A DNA stretch of 64,000 nucleotides from Scilla litardierei (GCA_030789695.1 CM061141.1:163647579-163711578); one strand, 5' to 3'; shown: positions 32,224-44,677, numbered from the stretch's first letter. Numbers and translations: made by a program. The notes: generated by a model from the sequence alone, not told the origin.

Positions 32224-34487
32224 GATATCTATTACATAAAAGAGGGATGTTACAAAGAGAAATTGGATAAGAGAATTTGGACATGATAAATTGGATAAGA
32301 GAATTTGGATATCTATTATATAAAAGAGGGATGTTACCAAGAGAAATTGGATAAGACAATTTGGACATGAGAAATTGGATAAGAGAATTTGGATATCTAT
32401 AATATAAAAGATGGATGTTACCAAGAGAAATTGGATAAAAGAATTTGGACATGAGAAATTGGATAAGAGAATTTGGATATCTATTAAATAAAAGAGGGAT
32501 GTTACTAAGAGAAATTGGATAAGAGAATTTGGACATGAGAAATTGGATAAGAGACTTTGGATATCTATTATATAAAAGAGGGATGTTATCAAGAGAAATT
32601 GGATAAGAGAAATTGGATATTTATTATATAAAAGAGGGATGTTATCAAGAGAAATTGGATAAGAGAATTTGGACAAGAGAATTTGGATAAGAGAATTTGG
32701 ACAAGAGTATATACATCTATTATATAAAAGAGGGATGTTATCAAAGAAATTGGATAAAAGAATTTGGACATGAGATATTGGATAAGAGAATTTGGACATC
32801 TATTATATAAAAGAGTGTTGTTATCAAGATAAATTAGATATAAGAAATGGGATAAGAGAATTTGGATATCTATTATATAAAAGAGGGATGTTACCAAGAA
32901 AAATTGGATAAGAGAATTTGGACATGAGAACTTGGATAAGTGAATTTGGATATCTATTATATAAAAGAGTGATGTTACCAAGAGAATTTGGATATGAGAA
33001 TTTGGACATGAGAAATCTATTATATAAAAGAGGGATGTTATCAAGAGAGATTGGATAAGAGAATTTGGACATGAGAAATTGGATAAGAGAATTTGGATAT
33101 CTATTATATAAAAGAGGGATGTTATCAAGAGAGATTGATAAGAGAATTTGGACATGAGAAATTGGTTAAGAGAATTTGGATATCTATTATATAAAAGAGG
33201 GATGTTATCTAGAGAAATTAGATAAGAAAATTTGGACATGAGAAATTGGATATGAGAATTTGGATATCTATTATATAAAAGATGGATGTTACCAAGAGAA
33301 ATTGGATAAGAGAATTTGGACATGAGAAATTGGATAAGAGAATTTGGATATAAATTATATAAAAGTGGGAAATTGGATAAGAGAAAATATAAGAGATGAG
33401 ATTTTGAGAGATAAGAGAGGAGGTGGGGAATTTTGCACATACAACCCCAGTTTTTGCATTTTTTGCCCCTGGACCCTCCCTACACAACCACCCACACTTT
33501 TTATTCTCCCCCCTTTAAACCATTGTTTTTCCAGGCCTTTGAAGATTTTGAATCTTATCTTACTAGGACAAAGCTTTGTCCTAGGTGGCAATGACAATTT
33601 TGGGGGGAAACTTGAAATTTTTTTGGGAAAACTTGAAATTTGAGGGAACTTGAAATTGGAGGGGGAACTCAACCATTAAATAAACCGTGCCCTATGGGCA
33701 CGGGTAATGACTAGTCTAGTATATAAAAGAGGGATGTTATCAAGAGAAATTGGATAAGAGAATTTGGACATGAGAAATTGGATAAGAGAATTTGGATATC
33801 TTTTCTATAAAATTAGAATGTTATCAAGAGAAGTTGGATAAGAGAATTTGGACAAGAGAATTTGGATAAGAGAATTTGGACAAGAGTATATACAACTATT
33901 ATATAAAAGCGGGATGTTACCAAGAGATTGGACAAGAGTATATACATCTATTATATACATCTATTTGGACATGAGAAATTGGATAAGAGAATTTGGATAT
34001 CTATTATATAAAAGAGGGATATTACCAAGAGAAATTGGATAAAAGAATTTGGACATGAGAAATTGGATAAGAGAATTTGGATATCTATTATACAAAAGAG
34101 GGATGTTACCAAGAGAAATTGGATAAGAGAATTTGGATATCTATTATACAAAAGAGGGATGTTACCAAGAGAATTTGGATAAGAGAATTTGGACATGAGA
34201 TATTGGATAAGAGAATTTGGATATCTATTATATAAAAGAGGGATGTTACCAAGAGAATTTGGATAAGAGAATTTGGACATGAGAAATTGGATAAGAGAAT
34301 TTGGATATCTATTATATAACAGAGGGATGTTACCAAGAGAATTTGGATAAGAGAATTTGGACATGAGAAATTGGATAAGAAAATTTGGATATCTATTATA
34401 TAAAAGAGGGATGTTACCAAGAGAAATTGCATAAGAGAATTTGGACATGAGAAATTGGATAAGAGCATTTGGATATCTATTATACAT
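32224..34487 (+). repeat. Tandem array of Helitron 5'-end units
   Basis: Units of about 84 bp each begin TCTATTATATAAAAGAGGG and continue ATGTTACCAAGAG, then several GAGAAATTGGATAAGA sub-repeats. More than 20 units are recognisable, with four more at 30616-31085. Units vary by deletion of whole sub-repeats. The long minus-strand reading frames here are products of this repetition, not genes. Confidence 0.9.
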
Positions 34488-35226
34488 TTGACAACGTTTT
34501 TTGAATTCTAGGGCTGACTATAACAAGATAAAACGTGGCTAAGATTTGATCTTGGTAAATCAATGGTTGAGATTGGATTTTGTGAAAATTTTAGTTGGAA
34601 AACTTAAATTTTGGTGGAAAAAGTGCATTGGGAACCAAAACTTTGAAATAAGAAGTGTCTTGGAAAAGATTGTGGAGATTAAATTTTGGGGGGAAAGCGC
34701 CTTGGGAACCTAAACTTTGAAATTAGAAGTGCCTTGGGAAACATTTTGGAGATTAAATTTGGGGAAAAAGTGCATTGTGAACCTAAACTTTGAAATTAAA
34801 AGTGCCTTGGTAAAGATTGTAGAGAAGCATGATCCATTAAATTAAACAAAATAAAAAATTTAGCGTAAAACAATTTATCGTAATAACAAATTAGCGTAAA
34901 AATACCCTGAGCTTTGTTTTTCCGGCGCGGACTGCGCCGAAGGCGCCCGCTAATTTTTTACGCTAATTTGTTGTTCCGCGTCGAAGGCGCGGACACCAAA
35001 TTTGTTGTTCAACACCGAATTTGTTGCTCCGCACCGAAGGCTCCTGTGTCGAATTTGTTGTTCTGCGCCGACGACTCCCGCGTCGAAGGTGCACATCTCG
35101 CTAAATATTTTTACGCTAATTTATTATTGTGTTAAATTTTGGCTGTGGAAATAATTTTTCAGGGAACAAAGATTTCGCCGGGAAAATCTTAAATGAACCG
35201 TACCCGCGGGCACGGGTTATGACTAG
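33715..35226 (+). mobile_element. Helitron 2, abutting Helitron 1
   Basis: Starts TCTAGTATATAAAAGAGGG immediately after the CTAG end of Helitron 1. It ends with arms CCGTACCC (35198-35205) and GGGCACGG (35208-35215), then GTTATGA and CTAG (35223-35226), followed by T. Its body at about 34620-34820 has three copies of an 80-bp GTGCCTTGGGAA-type repeat, and a CGCGTCGAAGGCGC-rich stretch at 34920-35095. No coding capacity is seen. Confidence 0.65.
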
Positions 35227-35379
35227 TATATATATATAAGAGATATCACAAGAGTACAAGTCAAATGGACATCTACATATCCAGCAAAATACATCATGAT
35301 CTCAAAAAAATACATCATGAAACTCAGACATCATCACTAAATATCACCATACAAACACTACTCAAAAACTAAAAAAAAT
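35227..35379 (-). other. Element E spacer after accessory ORF
   Basis: AT-rich noncoding sequence between the Helitron end and the accessory ORF stop. No gene seen. Confidence 0.5.
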
Positions 35380-36698
35380 CTATGAGTGAGTGTCTCTAGG
35401 AGCAGCAGATGAAGAATCAGGCTCTGGGTCAACAGTGGTATCCTCTGGAGGAGGAGCAGTAGGAGCATCCTGAGTAGCCGCTACGCCAGGATGCATAATG
35501 AGATCAATGATGATGGGAGGAGGTGACTCACAAGGCTGGGGAAGAACAAAACGTCTCAGATGCTCAGGAAAGGGTATTCCCTGATGTTGGAATGATAAGA
35601 AAGTTAACTCATATAGACCAAAGACCATCTCAAAAAGAATGGCAAGAGCGGGAGGAGCAGATGAAGATGGCTGGTCAGCAGGTGGAACTGTGGAGGAAGA
35701 CGGAGCTGAAGTGGATTTCCTCTTCTTTGATGCAGACTGCAGAGTCGAAGAGGACTTCGCCTTTGCAGCAGCATCAAGAAGAGGACCAAAAGGCATGGGC
35801 TCGGAAGGAGATAAGTCAATCCCAAAATGTCGAAAGACAAGAGTAAGAAGTCCACCTTATGGAATGTGAGAGGAGGAGGAAGTGAACTCGACCTTGTCCA
35901 TCCTGTTAAGGAGGACACCTGCCCAGTTCACGGACATCCCGGAAAAGATTGCGTACATACACCTCAGTATCTCCTGGGAAGGCTGGTCAGAAGATCCGTA
36001 CGTCGACATGATGTTGGACTTCACCACGAGGTGAACAGAAATGCAAATGTCTGAAGGAAGAGATCCAGTAGAGGGACTCCTAAGTATCGTCCCTAAGAGA
36101 GTAGGATCAATGCGAATGGAAGTCCCCTGGACAACAGTATCAATAAATCCAGTGGTAGAATACTCACCACGAACGCGGTTAGCATAGAATAGCTTAACCA
36201 AAAATGGATAAGCCCTAGGAGATTCGCTCTGAGAGAAGCGAAAAAGGTCAGCCAAACGGGTAGCAGAAAGGATGTCAGCCAGTCTCTCAGCAGTGAAGGC
36301 GGGAAAAACAATATAACGCTCTCTAAGAAGTTCGATGCCTATGAGAGAGTGAAATTTTGCCAAGCCAAGATCATCTCGGCAAATGGGAACAAGGGGATCA
36401 GCTGGTGGCACGACATGGGTTTCTTCTGCAGAACTCGACACCGAAGGTGAAGGAGAAGCCTCAGCACTGGGCTCATTGATGCGAACACCAATGGGCTTGC
36501 GCTGACACTTAATCAGGGGCTCAGTGTCAAAGAAGAAGACCCAGAAGAAGAATAGCCCTGCGAAGTAGAATGAGAGGGAGAATCGGCATGCTTGGTATGG
36601 GGCGTATAGGGTTTCTTCTTTTTAGCGAGGGTAGGCTTAGGAACCATAGGTTTCTTAGAAGAAATGATCTTTCCCTTTCCCTTAGTCTTGGGAGCTAT
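35380..36698 (-). pseudogene. 3' accessory ORF of element E (plant transposon protein-like)
   Basis: A broken frame of about 440 codons. The likely start codon is now ATA (36696-36698), followed by APKTKGKGK and a Lys/Pro/Ser-rich basic N-terminus. The frame shifts near 36513 and continues IGVRINEPSAEAS. A globular domain spans about 36400-35860, with LAKFHSLIGIELLRERYIVF, YPFLVKLFYANRVRGEYS and VVQGTSIRIDPTLLGTILRS. A stop follows at 35857, and the frame resumes MPFGPLLDAAAKAK with a Ser/Pro-rich tail. The FYAN and V-G-x-x-I pattern resembles the putative plant transposon protein domain found in many plant retroelements; this is tentative. It has its own upstream array and TATA-like box. Confidence 0.6.
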
Positions 36699-36929
36699 TG
36701 CACAACAAATCGAACGATGGTGAAAGACAGCGCACGCAAGATGCAACAAATGGAAGAGCCAATGAGAGGAATTCAGACCTAGGCAAACGGTACGAAGACA
36801 GCGATGAAGCAATCGACAGATGGCGAAGAGGTGATTGACGACGGAGAAATCGACAGAGAAATCGAGTGGGAAGACGAACGATTTCAATCGGAGGAGAGAG
36901 AAAACGTGGGTCGAAGTGAACTGTCTCGA

Positions 36930-36940
36930 AGATATAATGA
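36930..36940 (-). promoter_or_regulatory. TATA-like box upstream of the E accessory ORF
   Basis: Sense TCATTATATC, about 80 bp downstream of the internal palindrome array and 235 bp upstream of the ORF start, followed by a pyrimidine-rich leader. Weaker than the LTR box. Confidence 0.4.
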
Positions 36941-37017
36941 AGAGGTGAAATAATCTGGGCCGTTGGATCAAAGAATCGACGGCTTAGATCGAAGCAGTGA
37001 ACCACCACAACAGGAGA

Positions 37018-37370
37018 CAATCGACTGATGAACAAAAGTCAGTCGACTGGCTGAAGTGATAAGAAATAAGCTTAGGAAGACAGACAGTCGACTGTTGAGT
37101 AACACACAGTCGCCTGTCCAGGAGACAGTCGACTGTATAATACGCATCAGTCGACTGACTGAGAATCAATAAAACTGATCAAAAAGACAGAGAGTACTGG
37201 CGAAATTAGACAAAGATGACAGGCGCCTGATGACTAAAATGCAGTCGCCTGTTGAAACAACAGTCGACTGTAAAATTTTCATCAGTCGTCTGTGCGAAAG
37301 ATGCAAATTTCTGACAGAGAAGATAGAGTAAGGAAGTCGACTGTCGAAGGAAAGACAGTTGTCTGTCATG
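37018..37370 (-). repeat. ACAGTCGACTGT palindrome array, internal copy, element E
   Basis: About twelve copies of CAGTCGACTG variants, at about 37019, 37039, 37086, 37107, 37125, 37148, 37220, 37242, 37261, 37284, 37335 and 37355. The same motif fills the U3 of both LTRs of E (29110-29565 and 43657-44285). The intervening sequence differs from the LTRs. Confidence 0.85.
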
Positions 37371-37632
37371 GTCCAAAAATGCACAGTGAGATAAAAATCC
37401 AGAGGATATGAACAATCACCCTAAGACCTATACTCTAAACATAAACTCATCATAAAATCAACATCAAATTATAAATCGTTGATAAAACAAATCTCTTAAA
37501 ACAATCTGAAAAACGCATGTAATCACAGAAGTCTCAATTGCCTTTCTCAAGACACATATATGAAATAACAAATAAAGAGAGGCAATATGATGATATGAGC
37601 TCAAAAAGTGTTATAACAAGTATGTTGAGATC
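37371..37632 (-). other. Spacer between pol and internal array, element E
   Basis: AT-rich, with no gene seen. Confidence 0.5.
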
Positions 37633-40600
37633 CTAAATTTCAGATTCATTCATAATTCCTAATTCTCCACGCAACCTCACAAATGAATCTTCTTTAAGAG
37701 GTTTGGTGAAGATGTCAGAAATTTGTTTTTGGGTTTCAATGTACTCTAAGATGATGTCCTTCTTAGCTACATGATCATTGATAAAATGGTGTCTCACATC
37801 TATGTGTTTGGTACGGGAGTGATGTACTGGGTTCTTGGAAAGACATATAGCACTTTGGTTATCAACCATGATAGGACAAGTATCACAATTGACACCATAG
37901 TCACTAAGAGTGTGTCTCATCCAAAGGACTTGTGCACATGCAGACCCGCGGCAATATATTCTGCTTCAGTTGTGGACAATGATACCGAGTTCTATTTCTT
38001 GGAAAACCAAGAAACTAAGGAATTTCGTAGAAAATGGCAAGTGCCACTAGTACTTTACCTATCGGATTTGCATCCGGCAAAGTCGGTATCACTATATGAG
38101 ATTAACTCATATGTGCTAGATTTAGGGTAAAGTAACCCATAATCTAGTGACTGATTGAGATAACGAAATATTCGTTTAACTGCAATCAAGTGTGACTCCT
38201 TAGGTCTAGCTTGATATCTAGCATACAAGCATACGGAAAACATGATATCGGGCCTACTAGCGGTTAAATAAAGTAAGCTACCGATCATACCTCGATATAG
38301 GCGAACGTCTACATCTTTTCTTTTCTCATCCTTATGTAGAAGGGTTGTCGTACTCATGGGAGTACTTTTGCTTGAAGATGATTCCATCCTGAATCGCTTA
38401 ATAAGCTCCCCTGTGTACTTTGTTTGATGTATGAAAGTTCCATCCTCCATTTGTCGAATTTGCAGTCCAAGGAAGTAATTGAGCTCTCCCATATGGCTCA
38501 TCTCGAATTCATCCTTCGTAGACTTAGAAAATTCTTGACAAAGATTAAAGTTAGTAGAACCAAATATTATATCGTCTACGTATACTTGAATTAAGAGGAT
38601 GTCATTTTCATAATCTTTAATGAAAAATGTTGAATCAACTTCTCCCATTTTAAAACCTAAATCCAAAAGGAAGGTCTTGAGTCGATCATACCAAGCTCTA
38701 GGAGCTCGTCTCAATCCATACAAAGCTTCCTTAAGTTTGAAAACATGGTTTGGAAATTTTTCATGAATGAAACCGGGAGGTTAAGAAACATATACTTCTT
38801 CATTGACAATCCCATTTAAAAATGCACTTTTAACATCCATTTGAAATAGTTTAAAATTCTTTTGAGATGCAAAAGATAAAAGCAATCTAATAGTTTCTAA
38901 TCTAGCTACGGGGGCAAAGGATTCTTCGAAATCGATACCTTCCTCTTGCCGGTAGCCTTGAGCTACTAACCTTGCTTTGATCCTTGTGATTACCTCGTTC
39001 TCATCGGTCTTGTTCTTGAAGATCCATTTGGTCCCAATAACTTGATGACCCCTTGGAAGAGGAACGAGGTCCCAAACTTCATTTCTCTCGAATTGCATGA
39101 GTTCTTCTTCCATTGCCACTATCCGAGAGCTATTCTCACAAGCTTCCTGGATATTCTTTGGCTCAATGGTAGAGACAAATGCGCAATGAGAGAATTCTTC
39201 AATTCTTGACCTTGTTCGAACACCCACACCAATATCTCCAATTATTTGTTTATGTGGATGGTTGCGAATGGTCGGGTAAGTTTTTGGTATTTCTGCATCA
39301 CTTGGAACAACTTCAACAATCTCATTAGTAGTGTTAGTCTCAATAATCGAATCATTAATCTTAACATTACTAAGAGGTTCACAGATAGCATCTACACTAG
39401 CATCATCAACATGAGAAACATCAAAATCTTCATAAAATGATACATGTAGAGATTCCTCGATCGTTGAAGAAGTTTTGTTGTATATCCGGTAGGCTTTGCT
39501 ACGTGTGGAATATCCAACAAAAATTCCTTCATCGGATCTTGGTTCAAATTTATCTAGATTACCAAAAGTGTTCTAGATAAAACATTTTGAACCAAAAACT
39601 CGAAAATACTTAACTTGAGGCTTTTTGTTATAAAATAACTCAAAACAAGTTTTGTTCGTTCGGGGTCTCACTAAGATCCTATTGAGCACATAACATGCCG
39701 TGTGCACCGCTTCTGCCCAAAATTGTAGTCCAAGATGACTATCATGGAGCATGGTGCAAGCACACTCAATAAGAGTCCTATTCTTTCTCTCTACAATATC
39801 ATTTTGTGGTGGTGCTCGAGGAAAGGAAAAATTGTGAGTTATCCCGGTGTCATCACAAAACTTTGTAAAAGACTCATTCTCAAATTCTCCTCCATGATCA
39901 CTACAGATAGTGATAATGGTGGATCCTAAGAGATTCTGAATCTTCTTTGCAAATATGGTAAACTCTTCATAAGCTTCATTTTTATTAGTCAAGAATGAAA
40001 CCCAAGTAAATCTAGCGAAGTCGTCAACGACAACTAATCCATAACGAGCATTGCCTAAAGAAGCTGTTCTAGTTGGCCCAAATAAATCTAGATGAAGAAG
40101 TTCTAGGTGCCTCTTAGAAGTAATGCCTTCTTTAAGCTTAAAAGACGATTTACTAAGTTTACCTCTTTGACACGAATCACAAAAAAATTTCTTACTAAAA
40201 GCAATTTTTGGAAAACCTTTGACTAGATCATGCTTAGCTAACTTATATAAGTGCTTGAAATGAACATGACCAAAACGGCGATGCCATAATAGTTGTTCAC
40301 TTGTATTAGCAACTAAGCAATGTTCTATAGTTTTAGGCAGCTCAAATAATAAATATTTTTACGACTAATATCGGTAAATAAAACAGGTGAATTAGAATCA
40401 ACAATTTTACACAATCCTTCCCCAAAGTTAACCTTGTAATCTTTGTCACAAAGTTGACTAATGAAAATGAGATTGTGACATAAACCACTAACAAGAAATA
40501 CATTAGTAATTAAGGGTTTGGAAAGGTTACCGACAATACCTACTCCAATGATGGTTCCCTTTTGATTACCTCCAAAAGTGACCGTTGCACCATCCTTGAT

Positions 40601-40740
40601 GCTAATCACTTCGGAGAGCAATGATGGATCTCCTGTCATATGTTTGGAGCAACCACTATCGAGAATCCATCCTTTTCCTTTAGAGCTAATATGACCTTTA
40701 TTGCTCTTTTTCTTTCTCTTGGGTACCTACATAATATACC
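37633..40740 (-). pseudogene. pol of element E (protease, integrase, reverse transcriptase, RNase H)
   Basis: Protease active site WILDSGCSKHMTG at about 40660-40625. The gag-pre-integrase region shows LLWHRRFGHVHFKHL (about 40300-40250). The integrase core shows SDHGGEFENESF and ERKNRTLIEC (39900-39750). Reverse transcriptase shows [23 protein letters not shown] and the YVDD catalytic motif (about 38600). RNase H shows TTEAEYIAAG, DNQSAICLSKNPVHHSRTKHID and ISDIFTKPLKE, ending at 37633. Defects: a 1-nt frameshift near 40350, stops at 39573 and 38781 and two in RNase H, and a frameshift near 37925. The domain order with integrase before RT is that of Copia. Confidence 0.92.
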
Positions 40741-40884
40741 ATAAGCTCATGGTACCCAATGTTTGTTGGGTCCAAGGGGATTAGCCCTTTGGAAGCCAAG
40801 TCTAAGTGGACTTCCGCTTCCCAACATAATTGTTATTCTTAATAACATCATGAAAATAGGAATCAACATATGCATACCTATCAT

Positions 40885-42861
40885 TTAAGCTAGTGTTCTT
40901 AGTGGACCACAAATGGTGTAAATTTTGGGAGTCCTTTTCCTAGTTGCATGCATACTTGTTAGATTTCTATGTGGTGCATGCTTCTTAGGAACATGGTTTC
41001 TAGCATAGGAATTTGGTGGTGGATATGCATTGGACATACGAGAATGATATGTATGCTTGGGAACAAGCATGTTGTATGAAACATATGGTGAAGTGGTGAC
41101 TTTCTTGGTATCTTTGCTACCTATAGTGTCTTTGACACCACTTGTGGATGCACCGAAGGATGGCCTCACAAAGTCTATAGTGACACCACTATAGGAGGTG
41201 CGATCATTGGCTGCATTTGCTTTTACAAAACCAAGACCAGCACGATGTGTGGCCAGAAATTGGTTTGCTAGCAAATCGTCCAATTGTACTTTTCCCTTAT
41301 TGAATCTCACAATACAGGAGGACATGAGCTCATATTTCTCCTTAAGAGAAGAAATGTTGGTATCCAAGGTGGACACCCGTGCTTTGAGCTCGTGCACTTG
41401 AGTTTTAAGAGAATCATTCTCTAAACCCAATTTTGTGTGACATGTAACTTGATCACTATTATCCTTATGATGTATTTGATCTAGTTGAGATTTGAGGGTA
41501 TTCACCTCATTTCTCAAAGTGACATTTTGAGAAGCTAAATTTGATTTCTCAAGAGTTAAAGTATCAACAATGGTGTCATCATTGATAATGCATGGAATGG
41601 ATGGATTGCTAACATTCAATTTCTTTTAGCTAGTATATCTAAGCATTAGAGATTGATACTTAGCAAATAATTCTTCATTAGCAATATGTAATTCATCCAT
41701 TGTTACCTCGGTTTCATCCATGTCGGAATCACTCTCATCAGAGAGTGGATCTTCTTGTGCCATAAAGCACATGTGGGCACTTTCACCCTTCTCATCATCG
41801 AAATCACTTGATGAGTCTCCACTTGAGTTATTGAATGTACTGACGAGTCCTTTCTTCTTGTATCTTTTGTTCTTGTCGGACTTATGGTACTTCGGAGCCT
41901 TCCATTTCTCTTTGTTTCTTAGCATTGGACAATCCTTCTTAATGTGCCATGGCTTTTTACACTTAAAGCAAAGAGAGGAAGTAATATTAGTAGACTCAAA
42001 TCTTTTGTTAGAGGGAAATTTATCTTTGCGAAAGAAGCGTTGAAACGTCTTCGCCATTTGGGCCATTTCACCCAAATCCATCTCATCTTCTGAATCTTCA
42101 CTATCGGAGGATGATGAATTGGTGTTGAATACCAACGCTTTCTTCTTGGCCTCCAAAGGATTCATCATAGCTTGAATCTTTAATCGGTTCTCCCATATTA
42201 CTTCATAAGACATGAGAGTCCCGATAATATTCACAACTGTGTAGGTCTTCAAGTCGTTGACCTCCTCGATGGCGATAGCTCTTCTTTCCCATTTGGAGGT
42301 CATTCCCATTATGATTTTCCTTACCTTTTCTGGTTCGGTGTAAGTTTGGCCAAGAGCTTCCAATTCATTGGTGATGTTGGTAAAATGTCCGTACATCGAT
42401 GCTATGTTTTCATTTTCCTACATATGAAACATATCGAAGTTTTGCACGATAACATAGAGTTTGGAAAATTTTACCTTGTTCGTTCCCTCATGAGTAACGA
42501 CGAGATGGTTCCAAATTTGATATGCACTCTTACATGTGCATATCTTGTTGAACTCATTCGGGTCCAATGCACAATGAAGAGCGTTCATTGCTTTTGCGTT
42601 GTTGACTTCGGCGGATTTCACGGAAGTCGTCCATTTTTCGAAATCCTCTTCGGTGGGCTCGACGTATTCCTTGTGGAGGGTTCTCCAAAGTGAAGCATTC
42701 CTTAGGAACGTCTCCATCCAACATTTCCAATAGCCAAAGTTCGTGCCATTGAAACGTGGAGGATGCACCGTTGATTGACCTTCGAAAAGTGTGGACGCTC
42801 CATCACGGTCGTGATTGTTGTACGAAGGCGGTGGAGGAACGTTGTTGTTGTTGGATGCCAT
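40885..42861 (-). pseudogene. gag of element E (SIRE-like)
   Basis: One frame of 659 codons from the Met at 42861 (MASNNNNVPPPP), with two in-frame stops at 42418 and 41626. The N-terminal part has PPRFNGTNFGYWKCWMETFL and a UBN2-type Copia gag region. A CCHC zinc knuckle CFKCKKPWHIKKDC (usual Gly replaced by Trp) lies at about 41960. A coiled coil (about 41620-41380) and FNKGKVQLDDLLANQ follow, as in SIRE gags. The primer site lies 14 bp upstream of the start. It would form the particle and bind RNA; this copy is inactivated. Confidence 0.9.
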
Positions 42862-42875
42862 AGCTATTACCTTGC

Positions 42876-42887
42876 GCTCTGATACCA
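42876..42887 (-). other. Primer binding site of element E
   Basis: Sense TGGTATCAGAGC, two bases after the 5' LTR, complementary to initiator tRNA-Met. Confidence 0.92.
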
Positions 42888-42889
42888 AT

Positions 42890-44677
42890 TGTAAGGACCC
42901 TGGATATGGGAAAAACACTAGAAGGGGGGTTGAAAGTGTTTATGCAATTTAAAAAGATAGTTACACCAATTTAAATGCTAACCAAAAAAATAGTGCAGAA
43001 TTAAAATTAAACCCAAAGAGAAACAAATGCTAACGCAAGGATGTTTCAAGGGTTCGGATTACCCAAGTCACTTCATGGCTTGTTCCCGGTAATCCTATGT
43101 CCCTTCCACCCGGATACCTCTGGATACTCAAGTTAGAACCCTAACTTGAGATTTACTTTAAACCCACTTGTAGCAACCCTACAAGTGAAATCGAAATACA
43201 ATCGATTGTCCTTGACTCCCACAACTTGGGAGCAAGCAAACCACTCTCACAACCTGAGAGCAAATTCAAATAACGAAAGTTATGAAATATGAAAGCAACA
43301 CTTACAATCACCAATGCCTTGAAGTAGAACTTGAAGGAGAAGTGTGTTGTGTGTTGAAGACTCTCTTGGAAGAGAGGAAAATCCCTTTCTCTTGACTGCA
43401 CCAAATGCCTAGAAGATATCTCTTTGGTTCTAGGTTGGAGAGCAAGAGATTGAAGATATGAATTCTTAGGGCTTTAGGATTTGAGAGCTTTGATCTTGAG
43501 AATGAAAGCTTGGAAGATTTTGCAATGGAATGAGTAACATTTCAATGGAACAGTAGATGCTCCTTACATATGTTTCTCAAATCCTCAAAACAGAATTAGC
43601 AAAAACCCTTTTGGAATCCGTGAGAAAACTCTCAACGGATAGAATTTGCACTCGTGACAGTCGACTGTTGAAGAAATCATAGTCGACTGCTGCACAGTCA
43701 GATAGGGTAGGTGAGAATTCATAACGGTAACTTACCATGTGGACAGTAGACTGATGAAGCATAGACAGTCGACTGTTGAACCAACATGCGACTGTAAATC
43801 CAACTACAGGCAACTGGCCGAAGATGGGTAAGTTGAAGAAGTCTGGAAAAACATCTGGGAGTAAAGGACAGACGACTGACGAGAAGATAGCAGTCGACTG
43901 TTAATCAGAACAGGCGACTGTAAATCCTTATACAGACTGCTATCAAAACCCTGGGATTTTCCAGAGAGCTGAGTCAACAAATTGGCTCAGAGACAGACGA
44001 CTGTTGCAGCATTGACAGTCGACTGTAAATTCAACATTAGTCGACTAGCCATAAAGACAGATCAAAAGATTTTGGGCAAAAGGCAGACAGACGACCGATT
44101 TACAAAGCACAGTCGACTGTCACTTGGACATGGCCTGTCAATCGTTCATGAGTCGCCTGTGGGAATTAAGATAGAGAAGCCCAAAACTAGACTGTAAAAG
44201 TTTGTGTATAACAGGCGACTGTAGAATAAAACATAGTCGACTGTTTTTGAGACAAGCGACTCTAAAATGCTCCGCAGTCGACTGTTATAAACAATACCAG
44301 CACAATCAATACAGAAATGAATTGGAATCTAAGGACGATTGATCTAGTGATGTCCTAAGACTGAAATGAAGATATGTGTGAGCTCCAACAATGTTCTACT
44401 TCTAAGCTACATACTAGAAGAGATATAAGAAATTTACATTGACGAAAACTCTCTTCTATCCAACGCATGAGCTTGAAGTCTTCATGGAGCTTCAATCATC
44501 ATCTACGATCATCCAATCCATTTCATTTGCTTTCAATGATCTTTGAGTGTCATCCATTACAAGTAGATCTTCATAATTAGCTTAAGCAATGGATTAACTG
44601 CAAAATAGGGGATTAGTCACAAGTATTTATGTTTGCTCATCATTAACACCAAGTAAGGAGAAGTCCAATACTCAACA
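42890..44677 (-). repeat. 5' LTR of element E
   Basis: 1788 bp with the same ends as 28333-29955. Its U3 array has about sixteen CAGTCGACTG variants (43657-44285), against fewer in the other LTR, which lacks the segment matching about 43940-44110. The TATA box is mutated. Confidence 0.95.
43158..43264 (-). other. Hairpin cluster in R-U5 of element E
   Basis: Plus-strand arms with CAAC-type loops: CTTGTAG/CTACAAG (about 43166-43184), CTCCCA/TGGGAG (about 43215-43231) and CTCTCA/TGAGAG (about 43244-43261), plus the palindrome CAATCGATTG. They lie about 270-370 nt from the 3' end of the LTR in sense, as in G and H. Confidence 0.6.

Larger units (their letters stand above)
30616..33714 (+). mobile_element. 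Helitron 1, non-autonomous, with tandemly repeated 5' ends
   Basis: Starts with TC (TCTATTATATAAAAGAGGG) after an A. It ends with hairpin CCGTGCCC/GGGCACGG (33685-33692 and 33696-33703), then GTAATGA and CTAG (33711-33714), followed by T: the Helitron 3' signature. There is no Rep or helicase gene. Most of its length is the 5'-end-like repeat; unique sequence remains at about 30850-30995 and 33385-33710. It carries the solo LTR K. Confidence 0.7.
28333..44677 (-). mobile_element. Element E: SIRE-like Ty1/Copia retrotransposon with 3' accessory ORF
   Basis: 16.3 kb including 4.6 kb of inserted Helitron sequence. LTRs are 28333-29955 and 42890-44677, with initiator-Met primer site and GGGGGAGAA polypurine tract, flanked by CTTAG. 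Order in sense: gag, protease, integrase, reverse transcriptase, RNase H, motif array, accessory ORF. Long gag with a coiled coil and a 3' accessory gene fit the SIRE (Maximus) lineage. All genes carry stops or frameshifts. The left LTR is 165 bp shorter, mostly through a deletion within its motif array. Confidence 0.9.

Noticed and set aside
30781..34487. Long minus-strand frames repeating NSLIQFLMSKFSYPISL-like peptides
   Set aside because: They are translations of the 84-bp Helitron repeat in several frames and change frame with unit length. No start context or family match.
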